Below are positions 1 to 9,262 of a stretch of DNA of 33,238 nt, one piece after another. The stretch covers positions 726,138 through 759,375 of the forward strand of contig BFEA01000017.1 in NCBI GenBank assembly GCA_003427395.1, given 5' to 3'. The position numbers were made by a program, and so were the translations under genes. Every line of letters starts with the position of its first letter. Within the stretch, counting starts at the first letter, position 1. Under the pieces are notes generated by a model, which saw nothing but the letters and a program-made list of their open reading frames with translations, had not been told where the DNA came from and did not search any database. This stretch comes from Chara braunii (taxonomy: Eukaryota > Streptophyta > Charophyceae > Charales > Characeae).

Positions 1-300
1 TGCCCGACCCCGCACCCCCGCCCCCGCTGCCAGCCAACCCCGGCCCCGCACCCCGCTGAGCCCCACCCCCGGCCCCGCGCCCGCGCTACCCCGGGCTCAT
101 AAGGGTGGGGTGTAGCCCCGGGGGGGGCCCGAGGTCGGGCCAAAACTGCAACATTGCAGTTTGGCCCAGGGGGTGCAGGCTGCGGCTGCGCACCCCCCTG
201 TATTTTTTTTTTTTTTTACTTACTTTTTTTGCTGGGGCCAGGGGTGCGGACCCCCGGCCCCCGGGACCCTCGTCGGGGCCCCGGGGCCGGGGCTCGACAA
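1..300. repeat. GC-rich low-complexity start of window
   Basis: C-rich and G-rich runs alternate with little sequence complexity, and a T tract follows at about 201-217. ORFs crossing this stretch consist of Pro, Gly, Arg and Phe runs and look non-coding. No gene or regulatory site can be supported here. Confidence 0.7.
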
Positions 301-1302
301 CCCTGGTCAGAAGGCGAAAACTGGAATCACTTCTGAGGGGGTATCATAAGGCACCGGCGGAGACGGAAGTTGCATTTCTAGACCGTTTGGAGATGATGTA
401 CTTCGACGAACAAATCGAGACGTTTACAATCGCAGCTTCTGCAACTTGTTTTAGGGAAGGCTTCGATGCTGAGGACTCAGAGGAAGAAAGTGAAGATGGT
501 ACTTTGCAAGCGGTTTTGGCAGATGAGAGGCAAAAAGCTTGTAGCTCGGCTTCGCAGAAGATGGGTGCGCTGGACACATCGTCCGGTTCTGGGGGGGCTT
601 CGAGTATGGCAGTTACAACGGACCTGTTTCAACGGACCAGTTTCAACGGACCAGTTACATGGCGGGCAACACAACAGCGCTATCTTCCGGCGCAGTTCGG
701 GATGATCCGAGGCTGCAGGCAATTCTCTCCCCAGAGGTTATGGCAAGTCTGTCAGCACGTGCACATAGCCCAACTACTGTTTTGGAATTGCTACGCTCTC
801 AAACTCCTTAACCACCTCCGTCTGAGCCTTTGGAGTACGAGATTGAAGACATCATCCCTCCGGACATTGCACGGCTTCCTGGACCTATTGTGTGGCGGGA
901 CGATTATACGGTGATGCCTGACAAAGTATGGGGTCATCACATTATATGGCACCCCCACCACTTCCAACCTGCATTGGCGAGAGGGAACTGGGTAATGGCT
1001 ATAAAAGAAGAAGGGGAGTGTCAATTTTGCCTCCACAGACGCATGTCACGATCCAAGTTTGTCGCACACGCCAAAAATGAGATTGGCAAGCGACTACTGC
1101 GACTTAATCCGAAGGTTTCTCAATCAAGACTGGATGCAAGGACAGAAGAAATCTTTGAGGAGTTCAAAATATCTCGATGGCTTGAGTATCTGGAAGAGTT
1201 CTATGATCGAGAAACAAGTCCAGCTTTTGGATATAACTGGCGTATCGAGGAGGAACTTGAAGACAAAGTTGGGGAAAGGAAAGGAGCGAGCGGCGATGAG
1301 AG

Positions 1303-1710
1303 TGGCAAGGGATCAGGATCAGGCGGCGGTGCGCTTGGCAAGGGAACAAGATCAAGTGGTGGTGAACATGGCAAGGGATCGGAACCACGGGGCGGTGTCA
1401 GTGGCAAGGGCCTGGGACCGAGCGTCGGTGCAAGTGGAAAGCCAATAAGTCATGGTCAACTGCAAAAACACGAAATGTGTCAAGGGCATCAAGCAACAGA
1501 GGGAAAGGTATCAAGACCAAGCGGCGGTGCACATGACAAGGGATCGAGTTCGCCTCTGGGATTAGGACAAAGCAGCGGTGCACATTGCAGGGGATCGGGT
1601 TCGCCTATGGGATTAGGACCAAGCGGCAGCGCACATGGCAGGGGATCGAGAGGCGATGCAAGTGGCCAGGATTTGGGAGGAAGCGGCGGTGCAAGCGTCA
1701 AGGGCGTAAG
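1303..1710 (+). repeat. 33-bp coding minisatellite (GKG-type repeat)
   Basis: Within the ORF above, four consecutive 11-residue units each begin Gly-Lys-Gly and carry a Gly-Gly pair near residue 8. Degenerate units (AHDKGS, AHCRGS, AHGRGS) continue further on. At DNA level the unit is 33 bp. The frame is kept across units, which suggests the repeat expanded while the ORF was under selection. Confidence 0.75.
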
Positions 1711-1933
1711 TCATAAAGAAATGTCGAAATGTGTCGAGGACGTCCTTCCGTATGACCAAGTTTGGGCGACCACTGTGTTGGCGAGCGAGAGTGTTACTGT
1801 GCAAGTGGATAATACTGGTGCACTTGCAGAATTAGAGATGCCATTGGATATGCCAGCTGAGAAAGATGAACATGAAGTCTCTCTGGACATGAAGAATGAA
1901 AGCGCGACTGCAGGTGCAAACGAAACTGCCAAT

Positions 1934-1941
1934 NNACAGGN
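1934..1941. other. Assembly ambiguity (N bases)
   Basis: Bases 1934-1935 and 1941 are N inside the Gly/Ser-repeat ORF, so two or three residues are undefined. The reading frame is open on both sides. Confidence 0.99.
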
Positions 1942-2395
1942 CATCGAAGAGGATGAAGGACATATAGTACTAAGTACACGGGAGCAACATACGCTTGTAC
2001 AGCCTGAACTTATGGTTGCAAAATCAGAAGCACAACAGTCTGCTAACCTCGTGATATTTATCGACGAATCTCCTTTTACACCATCACATGGTGTGATGAA
2101 AGATCGTGTTGAAGACAAAGTGTTAGTGAGCCACCGAGGTGAGCACGTACTTATCTCTAAGGGAATATCTAATACTGTATGCGAATTAATGGGTACATGC
2201 ACTCATCTCATAGGAACTAATTTTTTGCCTAAGTTTGCAACCGTGCTCTCGGTCATGAAAAGAAATGAAGTAGAATATTGTGTATCTCTTATTTGCAATT
2301 ATGTGAAAAATTGAACTTAAACTCATAATGTTTTGTCTTGTCAATCATTGTCGTTTTATATTGCTGAACCTGCAGGGCGACGAAAAGAACTGTGA

Positions 2396-2668
2396 AAAAC
2401 GACGCACGTACATTCGCAAAGGCAGAGTGAGAAGAATATTATTCGTCGTGGTTTGCAAGCCTTGTCGGCTTTGCCGTTATTGCCCCAAAAAGAGAGAAAA
2501 AGACTTACACCCATGACATTTTCATCTATGAAGCCAGCTGCCCTAAGGATGTTTAAAGTTGTTGGAATAAGCCTCAGGGAAGGGAAGAAATTGCATCGTG
2601 AAGGTTGCAGTTTATCTATTGTGGATGACAACTCTGATAGCGAAACAGATAGACAACCAAAAACATGA
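2396..2668 (+). CDS. Possible downstream exon of the unrecognised gene
   Basis: After the stop at 2314 there is an A/T-rich stretch ending in an acceptor-like tract (…aacctgcag at about 2375). One frame is then open from 2396 to 2668 and ends in an acidic tail (SIVDDNSDSETDRQ). The composition looks coding, but none of the three frames joins cleanly to the tract ending at 2375, so the splice site is not established. It may instead be decayed sequence. No domain recognised. Confidence 0.25.
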   Translation, partial: KTTHVHSQRQSEKNIIRRGLQALSALPLLPQKERKRLTPMTFSSMKPAALRMFKVVGISLREGKKLHREGCSLSIVDDNSDSETDRQPKT

Positions 2669-2819
2669 ACTCGGGTCTACGTCGTACATCACATAACGAA
2701 AAGTTTGTTTTTGTATGAAGTCTTCGTCGTTCCATTGTTGTTTATATGTGTGTTTGTATGCAGTGCATGACCCTTCGTTCCAGATTCCTTGACATGATTA
2801 CAAGCAGCAGCGAAGACAA

Positions 2820-3167
2820 TGAAGCATACAGCATTGTCGATTACAAGGGGAGCTGGAAGGTGGGAAAGGAAGACATCATGGTCGTCGTCGAGGACGTTTG
2901 GAAGATTTTTTCGAAACGGAGTTTCATCGGCACAATCTTCACGAAAGATATTATGTGGACGGGCCTACATCCTCCTTTGATACATCAGTGGATGGGATTC
3001 CTGGTCAAGAGGATCCTTGTAGTTGTGGTGTTTTTATGTTAGGTTTTGCATCTTTGCTTGCAAGAGGTCACTTCCCTCCATTTGGTTTCTCACAAACCAA
3101 CATTTCTGATATGAGGCTTAGAATAGCATTTGACATTTTGTCCATGGTTAGATACGAAAGTCACTGA
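2820..3167 (+). pseudogene. Ulp1/C48-like cysteine protease C-terminal fragment
   Basis: The frame ending at 3167 encodes IPGQEDPCSCGVFMLGFAS followed by a hydrophobic helix and a polar segment ending MRLRIAFDIL. In Ulp1/SENP (C48) proteases the C-terminal half has an oxyanion-hole Gln about six residues before the nucleophilic Cys in a DCGVF box, followed by a helix. Gln, Cys and GVF are present here at that spacing. The upstream His and Asp/Asn of the triad cannot be found in the same frame, which runs into a TGA near 2819. It is therefore either the last exon of an intron-containing gene or a truncated copy. Ulp1-like domains are carried by several plant DNA transposons (for example some MULEs), so a transposon origin is plausible. 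The assignment rests on about 60 residues. Confidence 0.45.
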
Positions 3168-3366
3168 GGTGCGACTAAAGCTACAGTCCGTAGTTAATAT
3201 TTTGTTGATAAGATTGACATGTTTACAAACTGTAAACATTCGAGGTAAAAACTTGACATTGTATTATATTTTGAGCACGGGCAACACGAGAGCATGACTG
3301 TCACATTAATTTTTCCTCATTGTTTTGTCGTTCCTTCAACTTTGCATTGCTATGAACATTGTTTCG

Positions 3367-3470
3367 TCCTTATTTTGCTTTGTCGTTATTTCGATTTGTT
3401 GTTATTTTGCTTTGTCGTTATTTTGCTTTGTCGTTATTTTGCTTTGTCGTTATTTCGTCTATAATTTCCT
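3367..3470 (+). repeat. T-rich 16-bp tandem repeat
   Basis: About six imperfect copies of a T-rich 16-bp unit containing CTTTGTCGTTA lie head to tail. Nothing protein-like is seen on either strand. Confidence 0.8.
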
Positions 3471-3549
3471 CATTTCGTTCTGCCATTTTACAGTTAAAAA
3501 AAAAAGTGAACATGAAAACAATTTCACTCATAACGAAAACACCGTTACA

Positions 3550-3818
3550 TGTCACCGGCTTCTTGAGGCCGCAGAAGGCGTCCTCGTGGAGGGGTGTTCA
3601 AACCCATGGCGGGTTCTTCCAGAGGAACGTGGAGGTAAGGACGTAGGAATACGTATCGTATTCCTATATGAAATAACTATAGCAGATAGTGAGACCAAAA
3701 AAGCTGCGAAGCTGCTTGGCGGATGTGGGGGCGGGCCACTTTGCAATAGCCGTGATCTTCGAATCGTCGATGTGAAGACCCTGGTCAGACACGCAGTGTC
3801 CTAAGAAATTCACTTGTG
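3550..3818 (-). pseudogene. RT thumb / RNase H connection, shifted and stopped
   Basis: Past the stop at 3819, a +2 frame resumes with NFLGHCVSDQGLHIDDSKI, the standard Ty3/gypsy sequence after the RT palm, then AIAKWPAPTSAKQLRSFFGL. It meets a TAG near 3673 and a TGA after WKNPPWV near 3611, then LHEDAFCGLKK. It fades at about 3550. This fixes the direction and extent of the element and shows at least one frameshift plus two stops. Confidence 0.75.
3644..3666. repeat. Perfect inverted repeat, 10-bp arms
   Basis: The arms TAGGAATACG and CGTATTCCTA flank a TAT centre. It lies inside the decayed gypsy sequence and overlaps the TAG that interrupts it. It may be chance or a local inversion mutation. 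Confidence 0.6.
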
Positions 3819-3821
3819 CTA

Positions 3822-4743
3822 GGCAAAGCGGCACTTGCTCAACTTGGCGTAGAAGCCATATCTGCGCAAGCGGTTAAGGAAGCCGCAGAGGTGTCTGAGA
3901 TGCTCCTCAAGGGTACGACTGTAGATCAGGATATCGTCGAGGTAGGCGAGAATGTACTGCTCCAGGATGTCCCTGAAAATGTCGTTCATCGCCCTCTGGA
4001 AGGTAGCGGGTGCGTTGGTGAGGCCGAATGACATCACTGTAAACTCATAGTGGCCGAAGCGTGATCGGAACGCTGTCTTCGGCTGGTCCGTTGCAGCGAC
4101 ACGGATCTGATGACAACCGCTACAAAGATCAATGATCGTAAAGAAGCGGTTGCCTACTAGGCGGTCGAACAGCTCGTCGGAATGAGGCATGGGGTAGTTG
4201 TTCTTAACCATGTAGCGGTTGAGCCCGTGATAATCGATGCAGAGGCGAAAAGTTTCATCCGCTTTGCGAGCAAAGACGACGGGTGCACCCCACGGGGAGT
4301 TGCTGGGTTTAATAAAACCCAATCTCAGAAGCTCCTCAAGCTGACGCTTGAGTTCGGTGGCCTCGGGGATCGAGAGTCTGTAGGGTGCCTGGTGGTGAAT
4401 ACGATAGTCAAACACAAGCTGGATGGAATGCTCGATGTCGCACATCGGTGAGGTGCCGGCGTACGAGAATAGCGATGGGAAAACGTCGTAGTACTGAGTT
4501 TCTCGAATGAGGTCACGAAGTGCCGGCTCCAGGTCGACCGTATAGCTTGCAAATTCCTCAACGTCAGCGTGAGCGAGCGACGACGAGGTGGACTCGACGG
4601 ACGGCGGAGGGAGGGAAGTAGAGATGCAAGCCATAAAGATAGAAGGAGGATCTGGCTCCAGAGAGATGAGCTCGGCGTCTGGACAGGGTGGATCATAGTG
4701 CAAGAGATCCGTAATGTTCACCGTAAAAACGGTGACGCCGTCC
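3822..4743 (-). pseudogene. Ty3/gypsy reverse transcriptase
   Basis: Motifs appear in the standard order: a linker ending in YRLSIPEATELKRQLEELL, then GFIKPSNSPWGAPVVF, RLCIDYHGLN, motif A IIDLCSGCHQI, the GLTNAPATFQRAMN helix (motif B), and motif C YLDDILIYS with YLDD at 3944-3933, followed by HLRHLCGFLNRLRRYGFY. All catalytic Asp residues are present. The frame stops just after KLSKCRFA at 3821-3819. It would synthesise element cDNA from RNA. The domain is well conserved, so the insertion is not very old, but flanking stops make it non-functional. Confidence 0.92.
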
Positions 4744-5376
4744 TGTCAGATGAAGTGTGCGAACTGCCGAGGCGAGGTGACGGTGAAAGTAGGAGATGGT
4801 GTGGGCACGGAAGGCTCTGGGGGAGGAGAGTCAGGGCGTGGTGTCGCGGTGGTACCTATGAAAGGTATGCGATACGTCTGTCCACACTTCGTTTTGAGAA
4901 CGAGAGTGTTGGTCGCCCAATCGGCCTCAATGCTGCGGAATCCACGAGACCACGGAGTACCGCAAATGAAATAAGACCCCGTCTCCATCACATCGAAATA
5001 TGGAGAGGAGAGGTGGCGACGAGATGTGGGGGTACGATCAGTCGGCTCGAGAGTGAGGAAGAAAGGGAGGTCGGTGACTGTGTGATCGAAGAAGCGTTGG
5101 GTCTTGTCATCCCCTAGGGTGACGGAGACGGGAGTTGGGGACCCTGTCGTTGGTAAGCGGACTTCTTTCACCACAGGTGGGAATGAAGTCGCCCTGAGAA
5201 CCGGAATCCCACAACGCTGAGTACACCCTCGTGGAGGTCCCGAGTCGTACAGGAATGATCGGAAGGGTGCGATTAGGGTCAGAGAGGATGGTGAAAAGGC
5301 GACACAGGGCAGCGACATGGAGGGTGAGTCGCTCCTGACGAGCCTGGAGTATGCTCAAGTCTAGAAGAGAGGACAC
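4744..5376 (-). pseudogene. Retropepsin-like aspartic protease region
   Basis: The frame starting at 5376 contains ALWDSGSQGDFIP with the catalytic-type Asp-Ser-Gly at 5208-5200, in the hydrophobic-hydrophobic-D-S-G context of retropepsins. Around 5190 the coding potential shifts by one frame into the stretch that ends in ICGTPWSRGF and a Pro-rich linker. A TGA at 4746-4744 separates it from the RT, which is in the same frame. The protease would cleave the Gag-Pol polyprotein. Stop and frameshift indicate a dead copy. Confidence 0.75.
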
Positions 5377-5539
5377 AACGTCCTCGCGAGTCGCAAGCTA
5401 CTCGCTGCAACGGGTTGAGCGAGTGGCTCGACGCGTTGGTAGTCGTAGAGAGGTAGGAGGGGAGACGGTGGTCTGCGGAGGCGCAAACGGTATTGCGATA
5501 GAGGGATGAGTACACTCTGTCGGTCGTGCGATACCTCAG

Positions 5540-6971
5540 CTCCAGTAGCAAGAGGGGCAAACCACGACGGAGATGCTGGGAAGACGACCAACGAGGAGGG
5601 CGCAGGTGTACCTTGCACCGTGGCTAAGAGGCGCCGCGGGGATGCGAGGCGCCCCGGGGGGACTCAACACGACGCTAGAGAGAGAGCTCAGAATAGTGGC
5701 GGTCGAGGGTGGCGGTGTAAGGGCACCGTGAGGAGGTATGACCGTCCTGGCGGCAGCGCAAACACCCACGCCGGCCCAAAATGGTCGCACGCTCCTTAGC
5801 TGAAAGGACACCACGAGGAGGGACAAAGCCCTAAGAATGGTCCTGTTGAAGGACCTCGGGGGGTGACGCGGCAGCGTGACCAGAGTGGCTGCGTGCCCGG
5901 GGGAGGATGGAGAGGGCAAGCTGGAGGCACTCGGCTATAGGGAGGGCAGAGTCCTCCACGTGGTAGTGGATGACCTCTCAGAGGTCTAGGTCGTCGCTAT
6001 GGTCACCCTCAGGCGACAACGGGGCAACAACGTCCTGCTCACCATAATCGAGCTCACTGAAGCGTCACGAGAAGTGGCGGCCCTGCTTCGCGGAACGGCG
6101 GGGATGACCGTGGAAAGGAGAACAGCGTTGGGAAGTGTCGTAAGAGGAGGAGGGATCGTAGCCAGTACTTTGGGGCAGGGAGCAGGAAGAGGGTTGAAGA
6201 CGAGTCCGCATCCACTCCCTGAGCCCTGACGGCCCCATCGGCCTGCGGGGGCCGATGTGAAGTCATACCGCCATAACTCAAGGCGGTACTTAAGGGAAGG
6301 CTGGCCAAGAAGCGATCAATAAGGGCAGCCTCGGGGAGGAACGCCACATCACAAATGAGGCGGGCGTCCTAAAAGACCTTGATGTGGCGGTCCAGGCCGG
6401 CAGCGCCACCAGAGCCAGACCAGCGTGTAGTGACGACACGCTCGAGGGCGTCAGTCACGTCATGTCAGGCTCCGAAGCGATCCTCGAGGAACGCCTGCAA
6501 AACCATGAAGATCGGGGTCTGACCCTCACGAAGGGAGTGAGTGTAGAAATCCTCCCAGGCGTCGAAATGACCTCCGCGCAGGCGCGTGGAGAGGTGAGCC
6601 ACCCACGTGTCGGGTGGGACGCCCATGAGCTGGAGTGTGTAGGTTGCAGATTGCAGCCACCGAGACACACATATCCCTGTATCGTCATACAAGGCAATGC
6701 CCGTCAAGCGAACGAGTGGTGCGCCACCGTTTTGGCGGCGAGGAGATCGAGGAGCAGAGGCCTGTGCTACAGCCGAGTAAGTCAGCGTAGGTCCTCGAGA
6801 AGGGGGCGTACCTGACTGTATGCCCGGGCCACATGGTGGAGCGGCGGGGGCAACAGTGGTAGGCTGCGAGGGAGCTGCGGTAGAATAGGTCGCTCAGCCA
6901 GCAGCCGAGGGAGTAGGAAGGAGGTATGATGGAGGTGGAGGGGGTGCAGGGCAGGGAAAGCGAGCTTGCAT
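5540..6971 (-). pseudogene. gag: gag of the minus-strand Ty3/gypsy element
   Basis: An ATG at 6969-6971 opens a Pro/Ala/Ser-rich N-terminus in frame with a capsid-like region at 6707-6465 (MGVPPDTWVAHLS, FDAWEDFY, FLEDRFG), typical of retrotransposon gag. A TGA interrupts the N-terminus and another follows FLEDRFG near 6463. Further downstream, in a shifted frame, a canonical zinc knuckle C-X2-C-X4-H-X4-C (CLRCRQDGHTSSRC) lies at 5764-5723. Gag packages element RNA in a cytoplasmic particle. It lies directly upstream of protease in the usual gag-pol order. The number of stops and shifts argues that it is inactive. Confidence 0.75.
5723..5764 (-). other. gag CCHC zinc knuckle
   Basis: Translation of the minus strand gives Cys-Leu-Arg-Cys, four residues, His, four residues, Cys. 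This is the standard retroviral-type nucleocapsid spacing. It is in a different frame from the neighbouring open stretches, which shows a frameshift on each side. Confidence 0.8.
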
Positions 6972-7020
6972 GGATGGAAGCGTAGAGGGAGAAGGGGGTG
7001 CGCCCGAAGGCTCAGCTACC

Positions 7021-7350
7021 TGTGAGGGTAGGTGCAGCGGGCCTCCATCTGCCCTGGCCTACAGCCAGGGCCTATTCGACTATTTGCTAGTTCGACCTGT
7101 GGGACCAGGTCGTGGCCTGATCCCACAGGCCGTGTACTATTCCAATCCAGTCCAGTCTAGTCAGTCCGCTGGGGGTATACCCCAACTGTTGTCTGTTTTT
7201 CAAGACTCTTCACTTTTGCACATCTTGGAGTACGTGCGTGTTGAGTCTGCGTCGGAGGTGCGCTGTCCCTTCCAGCTCCATCTCTACCTTCTCCTTCGTT
7301 AACCCTTTTTCTCCATCCTGACGGACTGCCATCCCGACGGGTCCGGTACA
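7021..7350 (+). mobile_element. Putative 5' LTR of a plus-strand retrotransposon
   Basis: The right edge is supported: the sequence ends in CA at 7350 and, one base later, a perfect tRNA-iMet primer site begins. The left edge is a guess: a TG at 7021 gives a 330-bp LTR with TG...CA ends. A strong inverted repeat (CCTGTGGGA at 7096-7104, TCCCACAGG at 7121-7129) with a smaller nested one lies inside. No second LTR copy was seen in the window, so the 3' end of this element is absent. Confidence 0.55.
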
Positions 7351-7351
7351 T

Positions 7352-7363
7352 TGGTATCAGAGC
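7352..7363 (+). promoter_or_regulatory. Primer-binding site, complementary to tRNA-iMet
   Basis: TGGTATCAGAGC is the classic plant LTR-retrotransposon primer site, complementary to the 3' end of initiator tRNA-Met. It is on the plus strand, one base after the LTR-like CA, so the element it primes lies to the right and not in the minus-strand gag on the left. Confidence 0.85.
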
Positions 7364-7452
7364 AGGAACGGTGCCCGCTCCAACCCGCTCACCCTCCCGT
7401 AACTTGTATAGCAGGATTTTCAGCGTTTTGCAGGGTGGGAACAATGAAAAAA

Positions 7453-7552
7453 ACGGTAGCGTGTAGAGGCGGACACGTGGAGAAAAAGGGAGCTGGCGTC
7501 ACGGTAGCGTGAAGAGGCGGACACGTGGCCAAAAAGGGAGCTGCCATCACGG
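7453..7552 (+). repeat. Two-copy 50-bp tandem repeat
   Basis: The stretch from GGTAGCGTG through GGCGGACACGTGG and AAAAAGGGAGCTG to the next CAC occurs at about 7454 and again at 7503 with few differences. It belongs to the leader of the plus-strand LTR element. No protein reading is convincing. Confidence 0.8.
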
Positions 7553-7654
7553 CAAAGCCAAGGCCGCCGCACACGCGCGCGCGCCACTCGCCCATACTGG
7601 CGTGCTGCACCGCCCCACCCCGCTCCCGAATTACTTTTATCAAGATCTAGGATG

Positions 7655-7745
7655 TTGCAGCTGCCAGGGTTTGAACTTGGCCAGCTGTTGCTCATGCGGG
7701 TGTGTGGCCAGTGCCTTAACACACTGGCCAAAGCCACAGTATGAG
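7655..7745 (-). repeat. tRNA-like sequence (SINE head or tRNA relic)
   Basis: On the minus strand, TGGCCAGTGTGTTAAGGC resembles a pol III A box of Leu/Ser-type tRNAs, and AGTTCAAACCC (plus-strand 7677-7667) resembles a B box, at roughly tRNA spacing. The D-arm region forms an 8-bp inverted repeat (7706-7713 with 7722-7729), longer than a real D stem. No closing acceptor stem was found. It is more likely a tRNA-derived SINE head than a tRNA gene. Confidence 0.4.
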
Positions 7746-7855
7746 CTGATGCTGTGGCTTGCTGTTGTTGAAAAGGTGGCACAACAGCTATTTGCCCCTC
7801 CCCCCTCCCCCCGTCGGTGAGCGGCGAGCAGCGTGCTGGAAGGCAACTATTTGGA

Positions 7856-7878
7856 CCCCCCCCCCCCCCCCCCCCCCC
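7856..7878 (+). repeat. C23 homopolymer
   Basis: Twenty-three consecutive C. Its length is likely to be inaccurate in short-read assembly. Confidence 0.95.
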
Positions 7879-8129
7879 TCGGGTGGTGTGTGCTGCCGCC
7901 TGCACACGTGGCTGGCACGTGCTGCCTCTCTGCAGTGCCACGTGGCAGCTTGTTGTGGATCTTGAAGACCCCCTTGGCTAGGGGGATGCAATACAGTGAT
8001 ATCTGGGCGACTGATCAAGATCTCAGCCCACCCCATATTTTTTTATTGCAGTGGCATCTGACCAGCAACATCTTGAAGGCCTGGATCTTGGTAGTGCTCT
8101 GCTCTTGGCCACCCAAGAGCTTGGTATCA

Positions 8130-9262
8130 CCATCCTACCACTAACCCACTCTCTCCCAACCTCTTTTCTCTTTCCCCCTCATCATCTAATCATTCTTTCC
8201 AACCCTACCAATACTCTCTCCTCCTACCTCCCTCTTTTCTCATCTTCCACAACCTTTTTCTTTCCTCTCCTTCCCACTCACCATCTTCTACGAATCTTTC
8301 CTACCCCTCCTCACCTTTCCCATCCCTATCTCTCCCATTCTCTCATTCTCCTCTACCCCCTTCTCTCCCCTAACTACAACCCCATCACTTCCCCCATCTC
8401 CCCCTTCACTCTTTTTTTCTCTCTCACCTATTTCTCTTTTTTCTCCTTCACTTTTTCATCCCCCTCCCCCCAACTTTTAAGTTTTTTCTGTTTTTTCTTC
8501 TTTTCTCTTTCTCTTCGATTTAAATCTTTTTTTTTCCTCCAAAAAATTAAATTAATTTATTCCCCACCTTCTTTTTTCATTTTTTAATTTATTTTATTTT
8601 ATTTTTTATTTATTTTGAAAATTCGAATTTCTTTGCGGCACCCTCAAAGCTGATTAGGAGTTAGTCATTCTTGCTTTCGGCACACATTCTAACCCCGTGG
8701 GGGTAAGGAAGTGCTGCCAAAATTTTCTTTTTTCTTTTACTTAGTCTTTTCAGCACATTTTGACCCCTTGCGGGTAGCGAAGTGCTGACAAAATTTTCTA
8801 ATTTTACTGTCTTTCTTCTTGACGACACACTTTGACCCCATGGGGGTAACGAAATGCTGCCAAAAATTTTACTTATTTATTTATTTATTTATTTAATATT
8901 TCTTTATTTCTTTTTTGAAATTTATAATTTGCGGCATTTCGAACTTTAGTGTGCTCATCTTGGTTTCTCCGTCCTCTTGGCACATTCTTGACCCCTTGGG
9001 GGGTAGGGAAATGCTGTCGAAAATAACAAAATAAATAAATAAATATTACTTCTGTCTTCACATTTTGCTTATTTCTTTTCTTTCTTTCATTTTATTATTT
9101 ATTTTCTTTTATTTTTATCTCGAAATTTCACTGTTTATTTTTTTTTCTCTGCCCTTTCCCTCCATGGTTATTATTATTTTTTCTTGAATAAGTTGTCGCT
9201 ACCCTTTCCTAACCACCCGAACCCCGATTAGGGTTTTCTTAGGTTTTTTTTATAGGGAATAG
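8130..9262. other. Pyrimidine-rich non-coding leader
   Basis: Over 1 kb of C/T-rich sequence grading into A/T-rich sequence. The apparent ORF across it is made of Ser, Phe, Leu and Pro from CT repeats and is not a gene. It lies between the primer site (7352) and the gag-like ORF (from 9263), so it is best read as the 5' leader of that element. It holds the four-copy hairpin repeat described separately. Confidence 0.6.
8683..9023 (+). repeat. Four copies of a ~50-nt hairpin-forming repeat
   Basis: Four dispersed copies near 8683, 8750, 8823 and 8975 share a GCACA start, a central ACCCC–GGGGT inverted repeat with a 2-4 nt loop, and an end GAAATGCTGCCAAAATTTT (with substitutions). The GGCA and TGCC ends can pair around the central hairpin. 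Spacing varies and A/T-rich filler separates them. Copies differ at several places but keep the central pairing: one has GCGGGT and one has an extra G. Confidence 0.75.

Larger units (their letters stand above)
351..2314 (+). pseudogene. Unrecognised acidic/Gly-Ser-repeat protein, frameshifted
   Basis: I do not recognise this protein. Protein-like sequence begins near 351 in one frame (acidic, with an AEDSEEESEDG stretch) and continues past a run of seven G at 591-597 in another frame (EYGSYNGPV..., MAGNTTALSSG...). The switch is what one missing G would cause. The second frame meets an in-frame TAA at 809-811 and is then open to 2314. The middle part has a CX2C (ECQFCLHRR) followed by a His, which could be a weak zinc site. 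Residues from about nt 1303 form an 11-residue Gly-Lys-Gly repeat. The C-terminal third is ordinary mixed sequence. The true start is unclear because the GC-rich 5' part looks non-coding. It may be the first part of the same element as the Ulp1-like fragment downstream. It is either a pseudogene or has one assembly indel plus a real stop. Confidence 0.45.
3550..6971 (-). mobile_element. Decayed Ty3/gypsy-like LTR retrotransposon (gag-pol)
   Basis: Reading right to left, the minus strand carries gag (Pro-rich N-terminus, capsid-like helices, CCHC knuckle), an aspartic protease with a DSG motif, a Ty3/gypsy reverse transcriptase with YLDD, and the start of the RNase H region. Several in-frame stops and frameshifts break every ORF. 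RNase H is incomplete and there is no integrase, no 3' LTR and no polypurine tract, so the element is truncated near 3550. Its own 5' LTR and primer site are missing: the putative LTR just beyond 7021 is in the opposite orientation. Confidence 0.85.

Noticed and set aside
8051-8587. 178-codon Ser/Phe/Leu/Pro ORF
   Set aside because: It arises from C/T-rich low-complexity sequence; other frames are equally open.
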